In this document: piece after piece, positions 25,749 to 33,483 of the stretch
How positions within the stretch are numbered: position 1 is the stretch's first letter
Layout: every line of letters begins with the position of its first letter
NCBI GenBank assembly: GCA_903839035.1
Contig: CAIMAQ010000009.1
Span: 1-44,663 of the forward strand
Source of the DNA: an uncultured Opitutia bacterium
Lineage (GTDB): Bacteria > Verrucomicrobiota > Verrucomicrobiia > Opitutales > Opitutaceae
Length of the DNA: 44,663 nucleotides
Direction: 5' to 3'
Notes under the pieces: model-generated
What the model saw: only the letters and a program-made list of their open reading frames with translations
The model's database searches: none
Told to the model about the DNA's origin: nothing
Position numbers and translations under genes: made by a program

Positions 25749-26458
25749 GGATGGTTTTTCCCGACCCGCACGTCGCCGTAGCCATGCACTTTCTGGCAGA
25801 TCAGCCGCAACGTGCCCTCGAGATTGCCATCCGCCGTGCGGAACGCATCGGCGTCCACCGCCAGCGGCGCCCCAATGACGACCAGCGGTGCCCCGTACTC
25901 CGGCGTTCGCACCGCCTGCTCCAGGGTCAGCCCGCCCACCGCCTGCACCGGGATGTTCACCGCGTGCACCACCTCGCGCAGCTGGTCGAGCGGACTCGGC
26001 ATCCGGTGACCGCCGGCCGCGATCCCGCGGCGCTCGTCGTAGCCGATGTGGTGCACCACAAAATCGCAGCCGAGATCCTCCATTAGCTTCGCCCCCGCCA
26101 CCATGTCGGGGCAGCCGAGGTTGTCGCCCATCACCTTGATGCCATGGTCGCGCCCGGCCTTGACCACGCACTTGATGGTCTCGGGATGCGCCCGCGCCAT
26201 GACGACCACATGTGTCGCCCCGGCCGCGGCCATCATCTGCGCCTCGAGGTAACCGCCGTCCATCGTCTTCAAATCCGCCACGATCGGCACGCCGGGAAAC
26301 TGCTCGCTCAACGCTCGCACGCCGTGCAGCCCCTCCGCCAGGATCAGCGGCGTGCCCGCCTCCAGCCAGTCCACCCCCGCCCGCCGCGCCATGGTCGCCG
26401 TCGCCAGTGCCTCTTCGATATCCGTGAGATCGAGCGAGATTTGCACAACCGGGCGCAT
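25745..26458 (-). CDS. 3-hexulose-6-phosphate synthase / 3-keto-gulonate-6-phosphate decarboxylase family protein
   Basis: The 237-residue protein belongs to the orotidine-phosphate decarboxylase superfamily. It shows ISLDLTD, VDWLEAGTPLI with the conserved Glu, and the D-x-K-x-x-D signature in VADLKTMDGGYLEAQMM. The later segment HHIGYDERRG is closer to hexulose-phosphate synthases (H-x-GYDE) than to UlaD-type decarboxylases (HRSRD). The family either condenses formaldehyde with ribulose-5-phosphate, in either direction, or decarboxylates 3-keto-gulonate-6-phosphate. No formaldehyde-pathway isomerase (PHI/hxlB) is seen nearby. It is first in the minus-strand cluster. Confidence 0.85.
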   Translation of the reverse strand: MRPVVQISLDLTDIEEALATATMARRAGVDWLEAGTPLILAEGLHGVRALSEQFPGVPIVADLKTMDGGYLEAQMMAAAGATHVVVMARAHPETIKCVVKAGRDHGIKVMGDNLGCPDMVAGAKLMEDLGCDFVVHHIGYDERRGIAAGGHRMPSPLDQLREVVHAVNIPVQAVGGLTLEQAVRTPEYGAPLVVIGAPLAVDADAFRTADGNLEGTLRLICQKVHGYGDVRVGKNHP

Positions 26459-26635
26459 GGGGTGAACGAGAGTTGCCCGCCCACCCGAGCAGCGTCAACG
26501 CCACAGACCCGGCCCCAATCACCCCCACCCGGGGATAAAATCACCGCCATCCGGCCCGTCCAGCGCGAGTTGCGTCAGCTGCGTAGTCGGGATCCTTGAT
26601 TGCCGGGGGCGAAGCGGCATCGTCCGCGCTCGTTC

Positions 26636-26792
26636 TTTCACCGCCTAAGGCAACGCCGCTTCCTCGGCGTTTTCACGGGGGAACCAATTTCCGTCGCGCA
26701 CGCCGCGGCGGACGGGGCGCACGGCTGCGGGCAACCGCGGCCAAGGTCACTTCCTAGGACCAAGCCCGTCAGCTAACCTCGTCGGCCATGGG
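26636..26792 (+). promoter_or_regulatory. c-di-AMP riboswitch (ydaO/yuaA type)
   Basis: The 450-base region before the permease gene holds conserved sequence of the ydaO class: CGGGGGAACC at 26676-26685 and CCCGTCAGCTAAC at 26765-26777, matching the GGAGGAACC and CCCGACAGCTAAC segments I know from described members, at a fitting distance. A hairpin AACGCCG/CGGCGTT (26652-26671) and a GCGG-GCAA-CCGC hairpin fall between or before them. In this class c-di-AMP binding normally turns off genes for potassium uptake and cell-wall functions; the downstream gene is a KimA-like permease, which is the textbook partner. Exact ends, P1 pairing and the expression platform are not resolved. A stem GACGG/CCGTC at 26866-26880 near the gene might be part of the platform. 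Confidence 0.85.
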
Positions 26793-26912
26793 AAGGGTGA
26801 TCCACTAGGGCCCGCTTCGGCGGAGTCCCCACGGTCTCCCCACTATAACCGCGCACGCACGCCGGGACGGGAACACCGTCCGGGCGGCGCGCGCACGTCG
26901 GAGGCTTGTCAC

Positions 26913-28937
26913 ATGCCAGCGTCAGGGATTCTCGGTTCGATCAAATCATTGCTGTTCGGACGCGGCCGCTCACTCGCGGATCGCGATCTTTTCCACAAGG
27001 TCTCGCTTATCGCCGTCTTCGCGTGGGTCGGCCTCGGCGCGGACGGCCTGTCCTCGTCGTGCTACGGCCCGGAGGAGACCTTCAAGGCCCTCGGCGCCAA
27101 TGTGCACCTGAGCCTCTTCGTCGCGCTCGCCTCCGTCGTCACCATCGTGGCGATTTGCGCCAGCTACTCGCAGATCATCACCCTGTTCCCGACGGGTGGT
27201 GGCGGCTACCTCGTGGCCAGCAAACTCCTCTCGCCCGCCGCCGGCGTCGTGTCGGGCAGTGCGCTGCTCATCGACTATGTGCTCACCATCACCATCTCGG
27301 TCGCGAGCGGCGGCGATGCCTTGTTCAGTTTATTTCCGCCCGGGTGGCAGGCTTGGAAACTGCCTTTCGATTTCGCCAGCGTGGCCCTGCTGACCCTCCT
27401 CAACCTGCGTGGCGTGAAGGAATCCGTCCTGATCTGGGTGCCCGTCTTTTTCCTGTTCGTCGGCACGCACGCCTTCGTAATCCTCTATGCCATTGCCACC
27501 CACGCCTCCGGTCTGGGCGGCATCGCCACGACCACGGTGCACGAGGTCCATACCGTCAGCGCCCAGCTCGGCTGGTTCGGCCTGCTCGCCGTGCTCCTCA
27601 AGTCGTACAGCATGGGCGCCGGCACGTACACCGGCATCGAGGCCGTGAGCAACGGCCTGCCCATTCTTCGCGAACCGCGCGTCCAGACCGGCCGGCGCAC
27701 GATGGTTTACATGGGCACCTCCCTCGCGGTCACCGTCGCGGGCCTGCTGCTCTGCTACCTGCTCTACCGGGTGTCTCCGCAGGAGGGCAAAACCCTCAAC
27801 GCCGTCCTCTTCGAGGCCATGACGGCCGCGTGGCCCCACGCCACCGGCGTAACCTTTGTGTTCGTGACGCTGGCTGCCGAGGCCGCGCTACTGCTCATCG
27901 CCGCCCAAGCCGGCTTCCTCGACGGCCCGCGCGTGCTCGCCAGCATGGCGTTGGACAAGTGGTTCCCGACGCGTTTCGCCAACCTGAGCGACCGCTTCGT
28001 CACGCAGAACGGCATCCTGCTCATGGGCGGCGCCGCCTTCCTGATGATGGTCGTCTCGCGCGGCTCGGTCGGACTGCTGGTCGTGCTGTATTCCATCAAC
28101 GTCTTCATCACGTTCTCGCTCTCCCAGCTCGGCATGGTGCGCCACTGGTGGCGCGAGCGCGCCACCGCGCCCGCCTGGCGCCGCAAGCTCGCGATCAATG
28201 GCTTCGGCCTCGGCCTCACACTTTTCATCCTGATCTCCCTCACGGCCGTGAAATTCTTCGACGGCGGTTGGGCGACGCTGTTGGTCACCGCACTGCTGGT
28301 CGCCGCGGCCTTTGCGATCCAGCGGCACTACCGGCACGTCCACCAACAGCTCAAGCGGCTCGACGTCATCGTCGAGGTCGCCGACCGGGAGATCCTCGCC
28401 GCCGAGGGCGGCCCGCGGAAACCCGGCGACGTGCCGGCGTGGACCTTGGCAACGGCGGAACCCAGCCTCGACCCCACGGCCCGCACCGCGGTCATCCTCG
28501 TCAACGGCTACAACGGACTCGGCCTGCATACCGCGCTGCACGTGCCGCGCATGTTCGGCGCCACGTTTCGCAACCTCGTCTTCCTGCGGGTTGGCGCCGT
28601 CGACGCCGGCAATTTCAAGGGCTCCGCCGAACTTGACGCCCTCCGGCACCACACCGCCGCCGACACCGGGCGCTACGTCGCCTGGGCCCGCGCCCACGGC
28701 TACGGCGCCACCGCCGTCACCACCATCGGCCACGATGTCACCGGTGAGATCATGATGCTCGCCGCCCGGACCGCCGCGCGGTTTCCCAACCACGTCTTTT
28801 TTGCCGGCCAGCTCCACTTCGCCCGCGAAACCCGGCTCACGCGCTGGCTGCACAACCACACCGCGTTCCTGCTCCAGCGGCGCTTCTTCCACGCGAACCT
28901 GTCCTTCGTCATCCTGCCCATCCGGGTCGCCAACTGA
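26913..28937 (+). CDS. KimA-like potassium / APC-superfamily permease
   Basis: The 674-residue protein has about 12 membrane segments followed by a cytoplasmic C-terminal domain of about 190 residues. The N-terminal part carries the APC-type helix break LFPTGGGGYLVASKLL and LGADGLSSSCYGPEE, as in KimA (formerly YdaO), a high-affinity potassium-proton symporter. The start is ATG 26913 with a good ribosome site GGAGG at 26900-26904. The upstream c-di-AMP riboswitch supports a potassium role, since c-di-AMP represses potassium import in many bacteria. An amino-acid transporter of the same superfamily is the alternative. Confidence 0.88.
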   Translation: MPASGILGSIKSLLFGRGRSLADRDLFHKVSLIAVFAWVGLGADGLSSSCYGPEETFKALGANVHLSLFVALASVVTIVAICASYSQIITLFPTGGGGYLVASKLLSPAAGVVSGSALLIDYVLTITISVASGGDALFSLFPPGWQAWKLPFDFASVALLTLLNLRGVKESVLIWVPVFFLFVGTHAFVILYAIATHASGLGGIATTTVHEVHTVSAQLGWFGLLAVLLKSYSMGAGTYTGIEAVSNGLPILREPRVQTGRRTMVYMGTSLAVTVAGLLLCYLLYRVSPQEGKTLNAVLFEAMTAAWPHATGVTFVFVTLAAEAALLLIAAQAGFLDGPRVLASMALDKWFPTRFANLSDRFVTQNGILLMGGAAFLMMVVSRGSVGLLVVLYSINVFITFSLSQLGMVRHWWRERATAPAWRRKLAINGFGLGLTLFILISLTAVKFFDGGWATLLVTALLVAAAFAIQRHYRHVHQQLKRLDVIVEVADREILAAEGGPRKPGDVPAWTLATAEPSLDPTARTAVILVNGYNGLGLHTALHVPRMFGATFRNLVFLRVGAVDAGNFKGSAELDALRHHTAADTGRYVAWARAHGYGATAVTTIGHDVTGEIMMLAARTAARFPNHVFFAGQLHFARETRLTRWLHNHTAFLLQRRFFHANLSFVILPIRVAN

Positions 28938-28993
28938 TATGCGCCCGGCGCTCCATCGTTGCGCCCGGCGGCGCGCTGTCTTTGCTCGGGCCC

Positions 28994-30160
28994 GTGCATC
29001 TTACGCATCTCTCCTGCACCGCCTGCGGCCAGCGCCACGACGCCACCGTCCCGCAAAACGTCTGCACCGCCTGCGGCAAGCCGCTGTACGCCCACTATGA
29101 CCTCGCCGCCGCCGGGCGCACGCTGACCAAGGACTCGCTCCGCACCCGCGGCAAATCCCTCTGGCGCTACCGTGAGGTGCTGCCGGTCCGCAACGACGCC
29201 GACATCGTCACCCTCGGCGAAGGCTTCACTCCGCTCCTGCCCGCCCCGCGCCTCGGCGCGAAACACGGCCTGGCGAAACTCTTCATCAAGGACGAGGCCC
29301 AGAATCCCACCGGCAGCTTCAAGGCCCGCGGCATGAGCACCGCCGTCTCGATGGCGAAGCAGTTTGGCCTGACCAAACTCGCCGCCCCCTCCGCCGGTAA
29401 CGCCGCCGGCGCGCTCGCCGCCTATGCCGCGCGCTGCGGGATGGAGGCGCATATTTTCATGCCGCGCGACACGCCCCGCGCCAACGTTATCGAGTGCCAG
29501 CAGATGGGCGCATTCGTCACGCTGATCGACGGCCTCATCACCGACTGCGGCGCCGAGGTGGCCAAGCGCAAGGCCGCCGCCGGCTGGTTCGACATGTCCA
29601 CGCTCAAGGAGCCGTACCGCGTCGAGGGCAAGAAGACCCTCGGCTACGAGCTCGCCGAACAGCTCAATTGGACACTGCCCGACGTCATCCTCTATCCCAC
29701 TGGCGGCGGCACCGGCCTCGTCGGTATGTGGAAGGCGTTCGATGAACTGGAGCAGCTCGGCTGGACCGGGCCAAAGCGCCCGCGGATGTTTTCCGTCCAA
29801 GCCGACGGCTGCCAGCCGATCGTCCGTGCCTTTGCCGCCAAGGAGAAATTCGCCGCCGAGCACCCCGGCGCCCACACCCGCGCCTCTGGCCTGCGCGTGC
29901 CGAAGGCCATCGGCGATTTCATCATGCTCGACCTGCTCCGGAAATCCGGCGGCGGCGCGCTCGCCGTCAGCGACGACGAGATGATCGCGTGCACCAAGGA
30001 AGTCGGTGCCGCCGAGGGGGTCTTCCCCGCCCCCGAGGGCGCCGCCTGCTACGCCGCGCTGAAGCAACTGCTCGCCGCCGGTCAGGTCCGCCCCGATGAA
30101 TCCATCGTCCTCTTCAACACCGGGACGGGGCTAAAATACCTCGAGTGCTATTCCGCCTAG
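28994..30160 (+). CDS. thrC: Threonine synthase
   Basis: A PLP-dependent fold-type II enzyme of about 388 residues that converts O-phosphohomoserine to threonine. A zinc-ribbon-like N-terminus (CTACG and CTACG, four cysteines) is followed by NPTGSFKARG with the PLP-binding Lys at about residue 110, SAGNAAGALAAYAA, and the phosphate loop PTGGGTGLVGMWKAF. The start is uncertain: TTG at 28982 is also open, but GTG at 28994 (VHLTHLSCTACG) puts the zinc ribbon at the N-terminus as usual. It lies 56 bases after the permease and is convergent with purM. Confidence 0.9.
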   Translation: MHLTHLSCTACGQRHDATVPQNVCTACGKPLYAHYDLAAAGRTLTKDSLRTRGKSLWRYREVLPVRNDADIVTLGEGFTPLLPAPRLGAKHGLAKLFIKDEAQNPTGSFKARGMSTAVSMAKQFGLTKLAAPSAGNAAGALAAYAARCGMEAHIFMPRDTPRANVIECQQMGAFVTLIDGLITDCGAEVAKRKAAAGWFDMSTLKEPYRVEGKKTLGYELAEQLNWTLPDVILYPTGGGTGLVGMWKAFDELEQLGWTGPKRPRMFSVQADGCQPIVRAFAAKEKFAAEHPGAHTRASGLRVPKAIGDFIMLDLLRKSGGGALAVSDDEMIACTKEVGAAEGVFPAPEGAACYAALKQLLAAGQVRPDESIVLFNTGTGLKYLECYSA

Positions 30161-30178
30161 TCTCGCGGCGGGCCGCTC

Positions 30179-31285
30179 CTAGCGCACCTGCAGGGTATCG
30201 CCTTCGAAGGTGATCCCGAGCGAGGGCACGACCACCGCCTTGCGCACGCCTTCTTTTTTCACGCGGCCCGCCAGCCAGGCATCGTAACCGGACGCCTTGG
30301 CGGCCGCGAGGACGGCGTCGGCGGACTTCGGGTCCACATACGCCGCGAACCCGATGCCCATGTTGAAGGTCGCGTACATCTCGCGCCGGTCGATCGGGCC
30401 GGACTTTTCCATAAACTGGAACAACGCCGGCGCCGGGCGCGGGGTGGTGATCTCGTACACAAACGGCTCCTCGAGCCGCATGAGCTTGCGCCAGCCGTGG
30501 CCGGTGACGTGCGAGACGTAATTGAGCTTCAAACCGCGCCGCTGGCACTCGCGCACGAACGCCACATAGATCACCGATGGCGCCAGCAGCGCCTCACCGT
30601 AGCTGCGGCTGTCGCCGAAACCGATCGGCGTCGAATAGCCCTGCGGTAATTTATCCGCGATCATCCGGCAGAGGCTCAGTCCGTTCGTCTGCACACCGGA
30701 GCTGGCGAGGAAAATGATGCTGTCACCGTCGCGCACCTCGCCGGTGATGCGCAGGCTCTTCGGCTCAATCTTCCCGATGGCCGACCCCGCGAGCACGATG
30801 GTCGCGGCGTTGACGATCCCGCGCAGCGTCGGCGTCTCGCCGCCGCCCCAGACCGCGCCCGCCTGACGGCAGCCCTCGGCCCAGCCGTCCACCAGCGACT
30901 GCATCCGCTTGGCATCGGCAAACCACGCCGACTCCCCCACCGCCGCATGCATCGCCACCGAGATGGGCAGCGCGCCGCAGGTCGCGAGGTCGTTCACAAT
31001 CGTGGCGACGGTATCGATCGCGATCTCGCGGTAGAAATTCTTCCCGGTCGCCGCGTACACCGCGTCGGCCACGAGGTTCTTGGTGCCGAGTCCCTCTTCG
31101 ACATGCGCGAGGTAGTGGCCGGCCGCCTCCATCAGGTAGGCGCTCTCGCCGCGGGTGGACGCCGGCTCGGCGTAACCGTGGTCCTTCAGCAGCCCTGCAG
31201 TCGTCTTCGCGGCCTGCTGGCACGCGCGCTTGAACGCGTCGAGCTGGTCGTAATTCACCCCGGACGATTCGTAGGAAAGACTCAT
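30179..31285 (-). CDS. purM: Phosphoribosylformylglycinamidine cyclo-ligase (AIR synthase)
   Basis: The 368-residue protein has the AIR-synthase fold with IDTVATIVNDLATCGALPISVAMH and GWAEGCRQAGAVWGGGETPTL, corresponding to the ATP and substrate loops of PurM, and GFGDSRSYGEALLAPSVIY later. It is somewhat divergent: the usual GGET-AEMPG reads GGETPTLRG. Position next to purF and near purL supports the purine role (FGAM to AIR). A palindromic repeat lies between it and purF on the same strand. Confidence 0.88.
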   Translation of the reverse strand: MSLSYESSGVNYDQLDAFKRACQQAAKTTAGLLKDHGYAEPASTRGESAYLMEAAGHYLAHVEEGLGTKNLVADAVYAATGKNFYREIAIDTVATIVNDLATCGALPISVAMHAAVGESAWFADAKRMQSLVDGWAEGCRQAGAVWGGGETPTLRGIVNAATIVLAGSAIGKIEPKSLRITGEVRDGDSIIFLASSGVQTNGLSLCRMIADKLPQGYSTPIGFGDSRSYGEALLAPSVIYVAFVRECQRRGLKLNYVSHVTGHGWRKLMRLEEPFVYEITTPRPAPALFQFMEKSGPIDRREMYATFNMGIGFAAYVDPKSADAVLAAAKASGYDAWLAGRVKKEGVRKAVVVPSLGITFEGDTLQVR

Positions 31286-31289
31286 GACA

Positions 31290-31391
31290 ATTTACGAATT
31301 ACGAATTTCGTAGTTCGATTCGGCGGCAAAACCCCGTGGCGGACGGGCTCGCTGTCGTCAGGCCAGAAATCGAAAAACGAAATTCGTAAAT
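31290..31391. repeat. Inverted repeat of ATTTACGAATT type between purF and purM
   Basis: ATTTACGAATTACGAATTTC (from 31290, continuing to 31320) and its near complement at 31368-31391 (CGAAAAACGAAATTCGTAAA T) flank about 47 GC-rich bases. The AT-rich arms stand out from the surrounding sequence. It fills the gap between purF and purM. Confidence 0.75.
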
Positions 31392-31393
31392 CA

Positions 31394-33301
31394 TCAGTAG
31401 CTCCGTCCTTCCGATTTCTCGAAATAGTTCACATACGCCTGGTTCACCACGCGGTAGCCGCCGGGGGTGGGATACTTGCCGGTAAAATACCAGTCGCCGG
31501 TGTGCGCGGGCACGGCGGCATGCAGGTGCTCGATCGTCTGGAAGATGATCTCGATCTCGCCCTGCCACTCGATGCCCTTCGGCCGCACGCGCTCGACGAT
31601 CTTCGCGGAGATCTGCTCCGGCGTGAACGGCTCGTAGAGTTTCCGCACGTGGTTCACGGCGCCGCCGCGCTCGATTTCCGCCCGGCACAGCGTATACGTC
31701 TCCTCGAGAATCGCCCCCTGGCCGCGCTCCTTCAGCAGCTCAACCGTGGCCTCGAACGCGATGAATTTGCCCAGCTCCGACATGTCAATGCCGTAGCAGT
31801 CCGGGTAGCGGATCTGCGGGGCGGTCGAGACGATGACGATCTTCCGCGGGTTGAGCCGGGCGAGGATGCGGAGGATGGACTTGCGCAGCGTCGTGCCGCG
31901 CACGATCGAGTCGTCCACACACACCAGGTTGTCCCCGGGGTTCACCGAGCCGTAGGTGATGTCGTAAACGTGGCTCGCGAGCTGGTTGCGCATCGATTCC
32001 TGCCCGATGAACGTCCGGATCTTGATGTCCTTGCTCACGACCTTTTCGCCGCGCGGCCAGTTGCGCAGGATGAGCTCGTCGAGCAGCGCCTCGGTCAGCT
32101 GGCCCTTGGCCTGCGCCGCCAAAATCGCCGTCTTCACCTCGTCGCGGCGCTTCGTGCGCAGCGCGGACATCAGGCCGTAGTACGCGACCTCGGCCGTGTT
32201 GGGGATGAAGCCAAACACCGTCTTCGCCCAGTCGTGGCCGATGGACTTGATGACCTGGTCCGCGAGCCCGCCGCCCAGCGCCTGGCGCTCGCGGTAGATG
32301 TCGAGGTCGTTGCCGCGGGAGAAATAGATGCGCTCAAACGAACACGAGGCGCGCGGCAGCGGCGGGGTGAACGCCTTCGACGAAACCGCGCCGTTCTTCT
32401 TCATCACGACGACATGGCCCGGGTCGACCTCCTTGACCTGCTCGACCGCGAGGTCGAACACCGTCATGAGCGGCGCGCGCTCCGAGGCGAAGGCGATGAA
32501 TTCCTCGTTTTGGAACCAGAAACAGGGCCGGATGCCCGAGGGGTCGCGCGCCACGAAGGCGTCGCCGTTGCCGATCAGCCCCGCGATCGTGTAGCCGCCG
32601 TCCCATTTTCTGGCGGCGCGCGTGAAGACGCGGGTCAGGTCGAGGTCCTCGCTGATCCGGCGCGAGATCTCGGCGCCGGGCAGGCCTTTCGACCGCAGCT
32701 CGCGGTAGATCTCCTCGTGCTCCTCATCGAGGAAGAAGCCGATCTTTTCCAGCACCGCCTGCGTGTCCGTCGCGTAGATCGGGTGTTGGCCCATGTCCGT
32801 CAGCGAGTGGTTGAGCTCGCTGGTGTTGGTCAGGTTGAAATTGCCGCAAAGGGCGAGGTTGCGCGTCGGCCACGGGCTGCGGCGGAAAAACGGGTGGCAG
32901 GACGAGAGGTTGTAACCGCCGCTGGTGCCGTAGCGCAGGTGGCCGAGGAACAGCTCGCCGCCAAAGTCGAACGACTGCTTCACCGTGTCCGCAAACTCCG
33001 GGTGGATGACGCCGGCCGCGACCTTGTCGTTGTATTGGGCGAGCAGCAGCTTGAAGATCTTGTCGAGCGGGTTGGATTTGACGCTGCGCTCGCGGAACAT
33101 GAACGCCTCCCCCGCGGGGACGTCGAGTTTCACGCAGGCCACGCCCGCGCCATCCTGGCCGCGGTTGTGCTGCTTCTCCATCAGCAGGAAAAGCTTGGTG
33201 AAGCCCCACAGCGGCGACCCGTATTTCTCCTGGTAGTAGGACAGCGGCTTGAGCAACCGCACGAGGGCGATGCCGCATTCGTGGGTGATCTTGTCGCTCA
33301 T
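31394..33301 (-). CDS. purF: Amidophosphoribosyltransferase
   Basis: The 635-residue enzyme makes phosphoribosylamine from PRPP and glutamine, the first step of purine synthesis. The N-terminal nucleophile Cys9 (HECGIALV) implies removal of a short leader. Glutaminase landmarks QHNRGQDGAG and LGHLRYGTSG are present, and the PRPP loop is LVCVDDSIVRGTTLRKSI. It is over 100 residues longer than the E. coli enzyme, with extra sequence in the glutaminase region and at the C-terminus (HTGDWYFTGKYPTPGGYR), a form known from Bacteroidota- and Verrucomicrobiota-like bacteria. It is divergent from purL across about 180 bases. Confidence 0.95.
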   Translation of the reverse strand: MSDKITHECGIALVRLLKPLSYYQEKYGSPLWGFTKLFLLMEKQHNRGQDGAGVACVKLDVPAGEAFMFRERSVKSNPLDKIFKLLLAQYNDKVAAGVIHPEFADTVKQSFDFGGELFLGHLRYGTSGGYNLSSCHPFFRRSPWPTRNLALCGNFNLTNTSELNHSLTDMGQHPIYATDTQAVLEKIGFFLDEEHEEIYRELRSKGLPGAEISRRISEDLDLTRVFTRAARKWDGGYTIAGLIGNGDAFVARDPSGIRPCFWFQNEEFIAFASERAPLMTVFDLAVEQVKEVDPGHVVVMKKNGAVSSKAFTPPLPRASCSFERIYFSRGNDLDIYRERQALGGGLADQVIKSIGHDWAKTVFGFIPNTAEVAYYGLMSALRTKRRDEVKTAILAAQAKGQLTEALLDELILRNWPRGEKVVSKDIKIRTFIGQESMRNQLASHVYDITYGSVNPGDNLVCVDDSIVRGTTLRKSILRILARLNPRKIVIVSTAPQIRYPDCYGIDMSELGKFIAFEATVELLKERGQGAILEETYTLCRAEIERGGAVNHVRKLYEPFTPEQISAKIVERVRPKGIEWQGEIEIIFQTIEHLHAAVPAHTGDWYFTGKYPTPGGYRVVNQAYVNYFEKSEGRSY

Positions 33302-33386
33302 GTCCGCAGGCCAGGGTACAATCCCGGCTTTTTCGTGGAGGGCGATGAGTCGGCGTTTGTCCTCAAGCCCCGGATTTCATGTACGC

Positions 33387-33410
33387 CCGTTGAATCGTCA
33401 ACGGCTTTTT
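33387..33410 (+). terminator. Hairpin with T-run in the purL leader
   Basis: A perfect seven-pair stem (CCGTTGA 33387-33393, TCAACGG 33398-33404) with an ATCG loop is followed by CTTTTT. It lies in the purF-purL divergent region, about 75 bases before the purL start and in its direction. It could be an attenuator or an operator palindrome; no competing antiterminator was found by eye. Confidence 0.4.
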
Positions 33411-33483
33411 CCACCCGCACTGTTTTATACCCGCAGGCGAATCACTTTCAGCCTTCTTGACCGCGCCGGGGATGTCGCGAAAC

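Noticed and set aside
30947..33460. 837-codon plus-strand open frame opposite purM and purF
   Set aside because: The minus-strand genes carry all conserved motifs; this frame reads through a palindromic repeat and has no recognisable domain.
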